Below are positions 1 to 8,758 of a stretch of 39,436 nucleotides of DNA, piece by piece. Under the pieces are notes generated by a model. It was not told the origin of the DNA and did not search any database. It saw only the letters and a list, made by a program, of their open reading frames with translations. How positions within the stretch are numbered: position 1 is the first letter of the stretch; the number at the start of each line of letters is the position of its first letter. The DNA is from Bacteroidales bacterium (lineage in GTDB: Bacteria; Bacteroidota; Bacteroidia; Bacteroidales; PXBB01), in the NCBI GenBank assembly GCA_028698995.1, contig JAQVVM010000043.1, positions 1 to 39,436 of the forward strand. Reading direction: 5' to 3'. The position numbers and the translations under genes were made by a program.

Positions 1-1
1 A

Positions 2-251
2 ACTATTTATAAAGTAAAAGCCACATCAGAAGCAGGCGTAGTATCACATATCATTTTAATTACCGAAGAACAGAAATACTTATCAAATCTGTTTCAATTT
101 GGGTGACCCAGTGTCGAAGTCAGGAGCCTCCTATAAAGATATTAATTCGGCTATTCAGGTGAAAGTGTTTGTTGATGGCAAAGTATATAAACAAGCTTCT
201 ACCAAATATGATACAACGATGTTTGTAACTGTTTCAGGTGTTGTACCTTAA
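2..251 (+). CDS. 3' end of an unknown protein, apparently frameshifted
   Basis: Two reading frames join into one plausible protein tail. Frame 2 is open from the window edge and reads protein-like sequence (KVKATSEAGVVSHIILITEE) to a TGA at 104-106. The next frame then continues with GDPVSKSGASYKDI and ends at TAA 249-251 (FVTVSGVVP). Removing one G from the GGG run at 101-103 gives one continuous open frame of about 82 residues. The mixed beta-type, threonine/valine-rich sequence would suit the C-terminal part of a secreted or surface protein, but I recognise no family. The frameshift could be a real mutation or a base-calling error. The 5' part lies outside the window. Confidence 0.5.
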
Positions 252-261
252 TTTTCTCAGT

Positions 262-287
262 AGGATTTATGTTTGAATTAAAATCCT
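262..287. terminator. possible weak terminator hairpin between convergent genes
   Basis: AGGATTT (262-268) and AAATCCT (281-287) form a 7-bp stem with a 12-base loop, followed on the plus strand by a T-rich stretch. It sits in the 59-bp gap between the plus-strand gene ending at 251 and the stop of pheT at 311, where a shared terminator is expected. The stem is short and AT-rich. Confidence 0.35.
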
Positions 288-310
288 TAAATCTTTTAAT
301 TTTGTTATTC

Positions 311-2776
311 CTACCTAATCACCGCACCCAGCTTTTCAGAATAAAGTTTTATTAATTTTTGCATGACTTTGTCCACCTCTTCATCAGTCAGGGTTTTTTC
401 ATACGAAACAAAATCGAAACTAACAGCATATGACTTTTTACCTTTTTCGATTTTGTCTCCTTTGTAAATATCAAATAAGCCGATACCTTTTAGAATAGGA
501 GATTTAAGATCTTTTGCCAATTTTTCAATTTCGTTAAAATTAATTTTTTCATCTATAAGCAAAGCCAGATCGCGACGCATTTTGGGATATTTTGAAACAG
601 GTTTAAATGTATGAGAAATTTTACTTGTTAAACTTATAAGCATGTCACAGTTAAAATCTGCAAAATACACCTCTGCTTTAATATCAAAAAAACTTAAAAG
701 TTTAGCGTCAATTTTCCCAAAAGTAACGGTTACATTTTCTCCTGAATAATAAGAAAGTCCATGTTGAAAATAGGTTCCCGTGCATTCTTTGGTATTCATG
801 GATTCCGGTTTAATGCCTATTCTTAATAGCACATCGTTAACATCGGCTTTAAGCGAATAAAAGTCGTAAGTGGACTTGGAATTTTTCCATGTCTCATTTT
901 CTTTTTGACCTGTCTGTATAAGCGAAAGATGATATTCTTCCTTGTATTTGTTTAAACCATCACCTTCTTTTTTATGATATGTTTTACCCAGTTCAAAAAG
1001 TTTAAAATTCAATGTTTTATGGTTGTTGTTTAATGCAACTGTTTCCAAAGCACTGAACAATAGTGTTTGGCGCATTATTTCGAGCTCTTTACTTAATGGA
1101 TTTATAATTCTAACACAATGGTTTTTATCAAAATAGTTAAGTTTTTCGTAATAGTCGCTTTTTGAAAGTGAATTGCACATAATCTCATTATAGGAACGGC
1201 TGCTCAGAAAATTTGAAAGGGTATCAAGAATTTTTTCTCTTTCCGGTATAGTGTGGTAAGATAATGAGGCATTCAATCGGTTTGGAATTTCAATATTATT
1301 GTATCCGTAAATTCGCAAAACTTCTTCAGCTATATCGCAGGGTCTTGTAACATCTACTCTGAAGGGTGGAACAGATAATTGAAGAGCATCCTCACTTTCA
1401 TTTTCAATTGAAATATCTAAAGTTTTCAGAATGTTTTTGATCACATTTCTGTCAATCATTTTTCCTGCAATTTTATCAAAGTAACTGAAGTCAAAATTTA
1501 TTTTAAAAGGGTTTATTTTTTCAGGATAAACATCAATTATAGGAGAACAAATGATTCCTCCTGCAAGTTCTGAAATCATATTTGCAGCTTGTATCAGAGC
1601 CTTATCAGTCATGTTGGGGTCTGTTCCTCTTTCAAATCTGAAGGAAGAATCAGTCTTGAGGCCGAGTCTTTTTGCTGTTTTTCTGATACTTACAGGATTA
1701 AAGTAAGCACTTTCAATGAAAATATTACTTGTATTTTGAGTTATCCCTGAGTTGAGTCCTCCATAAACACCTGCAATACATAAAGGTTTTTCTGTATCAC
1801 AAATCATCAGATCATCGGGGCTCATTTTCTGAATAGCGCCATCCAAAGTCGTAAAATCAAAACCATAATTGAATTTTTGAACAATAATTTTTCTTCCTGC
1901 AATTCTATCAGCATCAAAAATGTGTAAGGGTTGCCCCAAATGAAACAGAATGTAATTGGATATATCAACAATATTATTGATAGGTTTTAATCCTATAAAT
2001 TTAAGTTTGTTTTTTAACCATGAAGGAGATTCCTTAACAATAACATTTTTTATAGTAATACCGGTGTATCTTTTACAAGCCTCTTTATCTAATATTTCAA
2101 CTTCTGTTAAGATTGAGTTATCAGATTTTTGAGTTAGAGACTCATTTTCTTTGCAATTGAGTCTAATTTTATCTTTCTCCGTTTCACTTAAAATGTTATT
2201 GTTTTTCAGAGCAGCAAAAATATCTCTTGCCACACCAAGATGGGAGGTCGCATCAGCTCGGTTTGGTGTTAAACCTATTTCAAACACCCAATCATTTTCA
2301 ATATTAAAATATTCTGATGCTTTAATTCCTACTGGAACATCTTCGGGTAATACCATTATTCCCTCATGGGAAGTGCCAAGTCCCAGCTCATCTTCTGCAC
2401 AGATCATGCCTTCTGAATCTTCTCCGCGTATTTTTGTGCGCTTGATAATCAATTCATTATCATTAATAAATAAAACAGCTCCAAGTGTTGCTACCAGCAC
2501 ATTTTGGCCTTCAGCTACATTTGGTGCACCACATACAATATTCAGTAATTCAGCATTACCGATATCAACTTTTGTGAGGCTGAGTTTATCAGCATTTGGG
2601 TGTTTTTTGCATGATACAACTTTTCCCGTTACTATGCCTTTAAGTCCTCCTTTTACAGTAGAAATTTCGTCAAGAGCTTCTACCTCAAGGCCGGTATCTG
2701 TAAGTAATTTTGACAATAATTGAGGGTCTATTTCTGTGTTGATAAGGCTTTTAAGCCAATTGTATGAGATCTTCAT
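311..2776 (-). CDS. pheT: phenylalanine--tRNA ligase beta subunit
   Basis: This is the large subunit of the alpha2-beta2 phenylalanyl-tRNA synthetase, which charges tRNA-Phe in the cytoplasm with the catalytic alpha subunit PheS. The 821 residues match the usual bacterial length of about 800. The N-terminus MKISYNWLKSL is typical. A tRNA-binding OB fold follows at about 40-155 (CKKHPNADKLS, NIVCGAPNV), then B3/B4 editing modules (TPNRAD near 170, KRLGLKTDSSFRFERG near 370), the B5 domain, the degenerate catalytic-like core, and the C-terminal anticodon-binding domain (FKPVSKYPKMRRDLAL). pheS is not in the window, so the subunits are encoded apart. A -7 element lies 39 nt upstream of the ATG. 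Identification is secure. Confidence 0.97.
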   Translation of the reverse strand: MKISYNWLKSLINTEIDPQLLSKLLTDTGLEVEALDEISTVKGGLKGIVTGKVVSCKKHPNADKLSLTKVDIGNAELLNIVCGAPNVAEGQNVLVATLGAVLFINDNELIIKRTKIRGEDSEGMICAEDELGLGTSHEGIMVLPEDVPVGIKASEYFNIENDWVFEIGLTPNRADATSHLGVARDIFAALKNNNILSETEKDKIRLNCKENESLTQKSDNSILTEVEILDKEACKRYTGITIKNVIVKESPSWLKNKLKFIGLKPINNIVDISNYILFHLGQPLHIFDADRIAGRKIIVQKFNYGFDFTTLDGAIQKMSPDDLMICDTEKPLCIAGVYGGLNSGITQNTSNIFIESAYFNPVSIRKTAKRLGLKTDSSFRFERGTDPNMTDKALIQAANMISELAGGIICSPIIDVYPEKINPFKINFDFSYFDKIAGKMIDRNVIKNILKTLDISIENESEDALQLSVPPFRVDVTRPCDIAEEVLRIYGYNNIEIPNRLNASLSYHTIPEREKILDTLSNFLSSRSYNEIMCNSLSKSDYYEKLNYFDKNHCVRIINPLSKELEIMRQTLLFSALETVALNNNHKTLNFKLFELGKTYHKKEGDGLNKYKEEYHLSLIQTGQKENETWKNSKSTYDFYSLKADVNDVLLRIGIKPESMNTKECTGTYFQHGLSYYSGENVTVTFGKIDAKLLSFFDIKAEVYFADFNCDMLISLTSKISHTFKPVSKYPKMRRDLALLIDEKINFNEIEKLAKDLKSPILKGIGLFDIYKGDKIEKGKKSYAVSFDFVSYEKTLTDEEVDKVMQKLIKLYSEKLGAVIR

Positions 2777-2814
2777 TTAAATAATTTTTTCTTGATTTGA
2801 ATTTTGACTTACAA

Positions 2815-2822
2815 CAAAATTA
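2815..2822 (-). promoter_or_regulatory. Bacteroidota -7 promoter element for pheT
   Basis: The minus strand reads TAATTTTG, a full match to the Bacteroidota sigma-ABfr -7 consensus TAnnTTTG, and would give a leader of about 30 nt before the pheT ATG at 2776. No clear TTG -33 element is seen at the usual distance. Confidence 0.5.
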
Positions 2823-2856
2823 TACTTTTTATTATTGATTTTGATGTTTAAATCTT

Positions 2857-5800
2857 TTACTTATTAACCAAAATGCGACTTATTATAAGATTATTATCTG
2901 ATATGGCACGCATATAATAAATTCCATTTTCAGAATTTTGAATTGAAATATCAAAAATACCCTCATTATGATTGTTAGTATAAACTAATCTGCCTAAGGC
3001 ATCAATAATTTCAATCAGGGCCGGGTAACTCAATTCTATGGTGAAATTGCCATTATTTGGATTAGGATTTATGGATATTGAATTCTTTTGTATGTGATTT
3101 TGTAATTCTACTGTTGTAATATATTCACAAGCACTTGTATCAGAGCAATTTCCTTCATAGATAATAACTGCATAATATCCGTTTGCAGCAGCAATAAAAC
3201 TTTGAGATATTTCATTTGCTATTGATTGGTATGCATTGTTGCAATCTACCCACTGATATGTTGCACCAAAATGGTTTGCGGTTAATGTCAACCCATTAAC
3301 AGTTACATTAGTATTAATATCTGTAATATCCAGATTCAGTGTAACCAGACTGTCGCAACCTGCGGCATTCTGTAAGGTATGCGTGGCTGTGTTATTGCTT
3401 GACGTGTAGGTAATGCCGTCAATCCAGGTGTAGGAATCACAAGCAGTGATGACATCAGTTCCTGTATTGCTGTGATTAACAGTCAGATTCAGTGTAATCA
3501 GACTGTCGCAACCGGAGGCATTCTGTAATGTATGCGTGGCTGTGTTATTACTTGAAGTGTAGGTAATGCCGTGAATCCAGGTGTAGGAATCACAAGCAGT
3601 GATGACATCAGTTCCTGTACTGTTGTGATTAATTGTCAGGTTCAGTGTTACCAGACTGTCGCAACCGGAGGCATTCTGTAAGGTATGCGTGGCTGTGTTG
3701 TTGCTTGATGTGTAGGTAATGCCATCAATCCAAGTGTAGGAATCACAAGCGGTGATGACATCGGTTCCTGTATTACTGTGATTAATTGTCAGATTCAAAG
3801 TAACCAGACTGTCGCAACCGGCGGCATTCTGCAATGTATGTGTGGCTGAGTTGTTGCTTGATGTGTAGGTAATGCCGTCAATCCAAGTGTAGGAATCACA
3901 AGCAGTGATGACATCGGTTCCTGTATTGCTGTGATTAACAGTCAGATTCAGTGTAATCAGACTATCGCAACCGGCAACATTCTGTAAGGTATGCGTGGCT
4001 GTGTTGTTGCTTGATGTGTAGGTAATGCCGTCAATCCAAGTGTAGGAATCACAAGCAGTGATGACATCGGTTCCAGTATTGCTGTGATTAATTGTCAGAT
4101 TCAAAGTAACCAGACTGTCGCAACCGGCGGCATTCTGTAAGGTATGCGTGGCTGTGTTGTTACTTGATGTGTAGGTAATGCCGTCAATCCAGGTGTAGGA
4201 ATCACAAGCAGTGATGACATCGGTTCCTGTATTGCTGTGATTAATTGTCAGATTCAGTGTAATCAGACTATCGCAACCGGCAGCATTTTGTAAGGTATGC
4301 GTGGCTGTGTTGTTGCTTGATGTGTAGGTAATGCCGTCAATCCATGTGTAGGAATCACAAGCAGTGATGACATCGGTTCCAGTATTGCTGTGATTAACAG
4401 TCAGATTCAAAGTAACCAGACTGTCGCAACCGGCAACATTCTGTAAGGTATGCGTGGCTGAGTTATTACTTGATGTGTAGGTAATGCCGTCAATCCAAGT
4501 GTAGGAATCACAAGCAGTAATGACATCGGTTCCTGTATTGTTGTGATTAACAGTCAAATTCAGTGTGACCAGACTGTCGCAACCGGCAGCATTTTGTAAG
4601 GTATGCGTGGCTGTGTTGTTGCTTGATGTGTAGGTAATGCCGTCAATCCATGTGTAGGAATCACAAGCAGTAATGACATCAGTTCCTGTATTGTTGTGAT
4701 TAACAGTCAAATTCAGTGTAACCAGACTGTCGCAACCGGCGGCATTTATTAGAGTGTCGAAATAAATACCTGAACTGATTAAGTTTTCTTCATTAAAAAA
4801 GAACGAGTTGCCTTCACAAATTGCAACATTTAATGTTGTATAGGACTTGCAAAGATCCAATTCATATGTTCCTATATCAACGTTAGCTCCGGAAACTCTA
4901 TCATTACCATCCAGGTCATTAAAAATATCTATGGGGATGTATGTGCTGTCGCCCCTGTCAATTGCTATTGATGAAGAAAGAACATGAAAATCAAGAGCTG
5001 AAGTGTCTGCAAATTGAGGATTTATGTTGAAATTTGTGTTCCCACTTTGGTATAATTGAATTATTGAATTTTTTACAAGAGAAGTTGTCGTCTGATCATA
5101 ATAATTAAGTGTGTCATTAAAATAAATGATTGAATTTAATATCTGTGCATTTGAATTATTTGTAAACATACCACTCCCTTTTCTATCAGAGAGTTCACTG
5201 ATAGAATGGTTTAAAGCTAAAGTAATATTTGAGATTTTTGATGTTCCGACATTATATATGCCACCTCCATAAGATTTATTGCGTGCAGTAACACTATTAT
5301 GGATTAGTAAACAGTTTGATATACTATCTGTAGAGTTTGAATAAAGACCACCACCATAAGTATTTGTGGTGTATCCGCCACTCATATAATATGTTCCTGC
5401 TGATGCGTCATTATTTGAAATTGTGTTAAAATATAAATTTCCCTTGCCCTCATGATAAATACCACCTCCTTGATTCAGTCCTCCACTTACAGAAAGAGAG
5501 GCATAAGTGTCATTATTGATTATTTCGTTATTAATAATGTCCATGTTTCTTGAATAAATGCCTCCACCCTTTGTTTCGCTGTATGCAAGAGAACTATAAG
5601 AATCTAAAATATTATTACTGATTGAGCAATTAGAAATTAAACTTTTTTGACCGGTAGTAGTAAATTCATTGTAAATACCACCACCATAACTATAACCTTT
5701 GAAATATTGAGACCAACTGTAATATGATGAAATTGAGCTTATGGCTGAGTTATTGTTAATTGTTGAAAGAGTCAATTTAATTTTTGAGGATGCGTATAAA

Positions 5801-7359
5801 CCTCCTCCGAAAGCCCTGCATGTCATATTAGGGAAAGTCATATAGTTCTCAACATTATAATCAAGGCCTGATTCCAAATAATTTGAATCTATATTGCAGT
5901 TTAACAGTTCAGTAAAATTTGAAGTGTAAATACCCCCTCCATATGCATTTGCTGTTCCTGAAGAATAAGCAGAAGTTGCTGTTGCCGAAATAATTACATT
6001 GTTATTTTTAATCTGGCAATTGACCAACTTAACTTTAAGTCCCAAAAATAAACCTCCACCAGAAAGCGTTCCGTCATAAAAACTTAATGAATTCAAGGAA
6101 TTGTTAGAAAACTGACAATTTTGTATAGATGCAGTATCAGTTGAGCTTGAAATAATATACAAGCCTCCTCCGCTTGTTGTTCTTGCATAAATGCTGTTAT
6201 TGTTAAATTCAGTTTCTGATATGCTGGTTTTATCTTCAACAGTAGCATACATGCCGCATCCTTGAGTATTATATGCGGTTACGGTATAATTACTGTTAAT
6301 GCTGTTCTGATTGACAATACAACTTGTAATTTTTAATGTGTCAGAGCTTAAATAACTTCCTGCTCCACGTGCTTCACCTCTTGATGTGGTTATTGAATTA
6401 AGAGAAATGTCAACAGAATTCAAATCTATTATAGATGCTACATTTCCCGAACAAGCAATGCCTCCTCCTTTTAGATATTTGATTGAAGAGGTTCCTGTTG
6501 AAATTACAGAATTATTAATAATGCTTGTATTGAAGATTCCAAGATTCAGGTTGTTTATGATATAGAGTCCTCCTCCTTCACTTGAAGATCGGTTAGATTG
6601 AATCTTATTGTTTTCAACAAAACAGTTTGAAATTTGGTTTTGAGGACAATTAATATAGATGCCTCCTCCCAGATAAATGGCATTTCCTGAAACCAATGGG
6701 TCATCTATCAAGAAATTATTGACAATACTTGAATTATTTATTGAGAAAGATGTTGCATTTTCTATATATATACCGCTGCCTTTACCATCCAGTCCTGCTG
6801 AACCGGTGTTGTGAGAGACAATGATATTATTTAAAAAAACACTTCCTGCATTTTCGATATAGATGCCGCCTCCTTTGCCTTTACCCACAGTGAGAATGGC
6901 ATTTCCTCCGGTAACTTTAACTCCATCAATTATTATTGGGAGAGTGTTCCCTACAATATACATCACATGTCCGGCATTGTCTGTGCTGTCATTAAGCACC
7001 CCTATATCACCGGATAAAATAGTTTCGTTGGTTCTGTTTGAACCTGATGCATCTGGTATCAGATCAACACGTTGGTTGATATTTGTTTCATTTCCCAAAA
7101 AGTTGCCATAAAGTTTAACACCATTGTTCAAAACAAATGAAGAGTTTCTATCATTGCTTAATGAGGTAAAGTAGGTGCCTTTTGCTACCCAAATTTCATC
7201 ACCGCTCATGGCAAACAGCATGGCTGTTTCCAAATCGGTGTAGGCATTTGCCCATGAAGTACCGTTATTCATTCCTGTGGCTGAGTGATTTACGTAAATG
7301 ATTGCAGCTTGAATTTGAACTGCTAAAATAAAAGGGAATAGAAAAAGTAATTTTTTCAT
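2857..7359 (-). CDS. secreted beta-helix and tandem-repeat protein with T9SS sorting tail
   Basis: A roughly 1500-residue exported surface or secreted protein. The chosen ATG gives a clean signal peptide (MKKLLFLFPFILAVQIQA); a longer frame from a TTG at 7389 falls inside the promoter and is rejected. After the signal comes IYVNHSATGMNNGTSWANAY, then many GGGIY-containing rungs to about residue 800, typical of a right-handed parallel beta-helix. A segment near 800-840 (IDRGDS, DLDGNDRVSG, VDIGTYE) resembles the choice-of-anchor Q region. Nine near-identical 51-residue repeats follow, each with two cysteines (ACDSY and GCDSL). The final about 75 residues (NPNPNNGNF, LGRLVY, GIYYMRA, ending ILVNK) are a type A T9SS C-terminal domain, which directs passage across the outer membrane and attachment or release. 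An adhesin-like role is inferred; no catalytic motif is seen. Confidence 0.9.
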   Translation of the reverse strand: MKKLLFLFPFILAVQIQAAIIYVNHSATGMNNGTSWANAYTDLETAMLFAMSGDEIWVAKGTYFTSLSNDRNSSFVLNNGVKLYGNFLGNETNINQRVDLIPDASGSNRTNETILSGDIGVLNDSTDNAGHVMYIVGNTLPIIIDGVKVTGGNAILTVGKGKGGGIYIENAGSVFLNNIIVSHNTGSAGLDGKGSGIYIENATSFSINNSSIVNNFLIDDPLVSGNAIYLGGGIYINCPQNQISNCFVENNKIQSNRSSSEGGGLYIINNLNLGIFNTSIINNSVISTGTSSIKYLKGGGIACSGNVASIIDLNSVDISLNSITTSRGEARGAGSYLSSDTLKITSCIVNQNSINSNYTVTAYNTQGCGMYATVEDKTSISETEFNNNSIYARTTSGGGLYIISSSTDTASIQNCQFSNNSLNSLSFYDGTLSGGGLFLGLKVKLVNCQIKNNNVIISATATSAYSSGTANAYGGGIYTSNFTELLNCNIDSNYLESGLDYNVENYMTFPNMTCRAFGGGLYASSKIKLTLSTINNNSAISSISSYYSWSQYFKGYSYGGGIYNEFTTTGQKSLISNCSISNNILDSYSSLAYSETKGGGIYSRNMDIINNEIINNDTYASLSVSGGLNQGGGIYHEGKGNLYFNTISNNDASAGTYYMSGGYTTNTYGGGLYSNSTDSISNCLLIHNSVTARNKSYGGGIYNVGTSKISNITLALNHSISELSDRKGSGMFTNNSNAQILNSIIYFNDTLNYYDQTTTSLVKNSIIQLYQSGNTNFNINPQFADTSALDFHVLSSSIAIDRGDSTYIPIDIFNDLDGNDRVSGANVDIGTYELDLCKSYTTLNVAICEGNSFFFNEENLISSGIYFDTLINAAGCDSLVTLNLTVNHNNTGTDVITACDSYTWIDGITYTSSNNTATHTLQNAAGCDSLVTLNLTVNHNNTGTDVITACDSYTWIDGITYTSSNNSATHTLQNVAGCDSLVTLNLTVNHSNTGTDVITACDSYTWIDGITYTSSNNTATHTLQNAAGCDSLITLNLTINHSNTGTDVITACDSYTWIDGITYTSSNNTATHTLQNAAGCDSLVTLNLTINHSNTGTDVITACDSYTWIDGITYTSSNNTATHTLQNVAGCDSLITLNLTVNHSNTGTDVITACDSYTWIDGITYTSSNNSATHTLQNAAGCDSLVTLNLTINHSNTGTDVITACDSYTWIDGITYTSSNNTATHTLQNASGCDSLVTLNLTINHNSTGTDVITACDSYTWIHGITYTSSNNTATHTLQNASGCDSLITLNLTVNHSNTGTDVITACDSYTWIDGITYTSSNNTATHTLQNAAGCDSLVTLNLDITDINTNVTVNGLTLTANHFGATYQWVDCNNAYQSIANEISQSFIAAANGYYAVIIYEGNCSDTSACEYITTVELQNHIQKNSISINPNPNNGNFTIELSYPALIEIIDALGRLVYTNNHNEGIFDISIQNSENGIYYMRAISDNNLIISRILVNK
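3351..4737 (-). repeat. nine-unit 153-bp in-frame tandem repeat
   Basis: The marker TGTCGCAACC (TATCGCAACC in two copies) recurs at 3351, 3504, 3657, 3810, 3963, 4116, 4269, 4422, 4575 and 4728, exactly 153 bp apart each time. This defines nine complete units of 51 codons inside the secreted protein gene. Units differ mainly by silent or conservative changes (Val/Ile, Asn/Ser, Ala/Ser, Ala/Val). The unit second from the C-terminal end of the array (between 3504 and 3657) carries WIHGIT in place of WIDGIT. The tenth marker belongs to a diverged N-terminal half unit (SGIYFDTLINAAGCDS). The exact spacing and high identity point to recent expansion or gene conversion. Confidence 0.97.
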
Positions 7360-7386
7360 CAGATTTTTTAATTTTTTTAAAGAGTG

Positions 7387-7415
7387 CAAATGTAGTAAAA
7401 TTTCATTGAACCAAA
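7387..7415 (-). promoter_or_regulatory. promoter of the secreted repeat protein gene
   Basis: On the minus strand TTTG (7412-7415) is followed after 17 bases by TACATTTG (7387-7394), matching the Bacteroidota -33/-7 pattern TTTG...TAnnTTTG. Transcription would start near 7380, about 20 nt before the ATG at 7359. The -33 element overlaps the last codons of the SGNH hydrolase gene. This placement excludes the TTG start at 7389. Confidence 0.75.
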
Positions 7416-8629
7416 TTCATGTTTGCAATTTCTTTAGAAAGAAACTTAGCAGTCATCAGTGTTCCGGATGAATTAAGGTGTTTGTCGCCTGACCAGAAAA
7501 ATGAAGAAGCTTTATCCCCATTCTGAATTATGTGTTCATAAAAGGGTGCATGTAAATCGATAACATCAATTTCTTTTTTGGAAATTTTATTATAAAGTTT
7601 TTGCAAGTGGTTTGTGTTCTGTTCCAAGTCGAGTAACATGGGCTGAAAAACAACCATAATTTCAAATTCGTATTGCAATGAAAGTGGGTTGTAATAATTT
7701 AAAATAAGTTTGATAATCATATTCTCTGCTAATTCAGTTTGAACTTTTTCTTGTTCAGGAGTCATTAAAGTATTCTGAATATTAAAAACCCCATGTGCAA
7801 TACTACGACCAATGAATGAAAAAGAATAGAAAAACTCCCACCAAGGTGATGATTTGTAAACAACATCACTATTTTTCTGAAACCTCTCAAACCCACCTCT
7901 GGTCATCACATCAACAATATCGGATGTGTTGATGGATAATATCAATAAATCAGGTTTTATTTTTTTAAGTAAATATTTAAGCCTTATAAAATCATAAAAT
8001 GGGTCACTTCCATAAACTCCTGCATTTATAACTCTTGCAGGGTTTTCAAAACAATTGTATTTATTTAATTCATTCTCCAGCAGTACACACCATGTTGAAT
8101 CATCAGGAACTCCAACACCTTCTGTGAATGAATCTCCCAGTCCAATGATGCAAAAAGCCTGAGGAGGTATTACAGTGTCAGATGTTCTGAGTCCCAGATG
8201 GTTGTATGTGTGATAGTATGTAAATTCAGAAGTTTCAAACCTTTGTCTGCAATCAGGTTTGTTGATTTTTAAATGCAGATTATCTTGCTTTAAAATATAT
8301 TTTCTTTTTAAATTTTCAAGCCTAATTTGTTTATAAGGAGAAAAATAAAAGAAACCTCCATTAGCCTCACTATAGCTAAGGTTCATTTTAAAAATATATT
8401 TTAAACTAAATTCGCCAAGCAGGAGAATGCTAAAAAATGTAATACATAAAAGAATATAATTTGATTGTTTTACTTTATTGTTTATATAGCTGTTTAAAGC
8501 TTTGACACAGACATACATTAGTGTTGAATAAAAGAGTATGCAGGTAATTATTGAGGCAACACCAAAGTACAACATTATCAAATGCAGAAGAATTAATAAA
8601 AAAAATGAAAGCTTCAAAACACGCTTCAT
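7403..8629 (-). CDS. membrane-anchored SGNH/GDSL hydrolase-like protein
   Basis: A 408-residue protein with about three hydrophobic segments in the first 80 residues (for example LSFFLLILLHLIMLYFG and YILLCITFFSILLLG), followed by a soluble domain. The domain has the SGNH blocks: GLGDSFTEG with the candidate nucleophile Ser near 167, an Asn in LILSINTSD (block III), and SGDKHLNSSG near 382-390 supplying the Asp-x-His pair. SGNH enzymes are esterases, lipases or acetyl-transfer enzymes; the membrane anchor suggests work on an envelope glycan or lipid, but the substrate cannot be told from sequence. It is read in the same direction as the repeat protein downstream, which has its own promoter. 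A -7-like element lies about 50 nt upstream. Confidence 0.8.
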   Translation of the reverse strand: MKRVLKLSFFLLILLHLIMLYFGVASIITCILFYSTLMYVCVKALNSYINNKVKQSNYILLCITFFSILLLGEFSLKYIFKMNLSYSEANGGFFYFSPYKQIRLENLKRKYILKQDNLHLKINKPDCRQRFETSEFTYYHTYNHLGLRTSDTVIPPQAFCIIGLGDSFTEGVGVPDDSTWCVLLENELNKYNCFENPARVINAGVYGSDPFYDFIRLKYLLKKIKPDLLILSINTSDIVDVMTRGGFERFQKNSDVVYKSSPWWEFFYSFSFIGRSIAHGVFNIQNTLMTPEQEKVQTELAENMIIKLILNYYNPLSLQYEFEIMVVFQPMLLDLEQNTNHLQKLYNKISKKEIDVIDLHAPFYEHIIQNGDKASSFFWSGDKHLNSSGTLMTAKFLSKEIANMNLVQ

Positions 8630-8677
8630 ATTATTATATCAAGTATTGTGTTGACATTTAAAGTGCTCATAAAACTA

Positions 8678-8685
8678 CAAAAATA
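8678..8685 (-). promoter_or_regulatory. possible -7 element for the SGNH hydrolase gene
   Basis: The minus strand reads TATTTTTG, matching TAnnTTTG, about 50 nt upstream of the ATG at 8629. No well-spaced TTTG -33 element is visible. It lies back to back with the plus-strand element at 8739-8746. Confidence 0.35.
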
Positions 8686-8738
8686 TTTTTTTGATGGTAC
8701 AATAAATAATAGCAGACTTTTCGTCCTGTTTAATTTTC

Positions 8739-8746
8739 TAATTTTG
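8739..8746 (+). promoter_or_regulatory. -7 element for the LuxE-like gene, very short leader
   Basis: TAATTTTG matches the Bacteroidota -7 consensus. The ATG follows only 12 nt after its last base, so the transcript would start roughly 5-8 nt before the start codon. No clear -33 TTG is present at the expected distance. Confidence 0.4.
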
Positions 8747-8758
8747 GCATATAAATAA

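Noticed and set aside
2151..2723. A 190-codon open frame on the plus strand
   Set aside because: It lies wholly antisense to the well-supported pheT, has no promoter motif, and its translation is low-complexity Ser/Pro/Leu of the kind produced opposite a coding frame.
3351..4737. Regular repeats considered as a CRISPR array
   Set aside because: The period is 153 bp, the whole unit is repeated with no unique spacers, and it is in frame within a protein gene.
7360..7389. Upstream TTG start adding ten residues to the secreted repeat protein
   Set aside because: The TTG overlaps the TACATTTG -7 element, so it would lie upstream of the transcription start; the ATG at 7359 gives a clean signal peptide.
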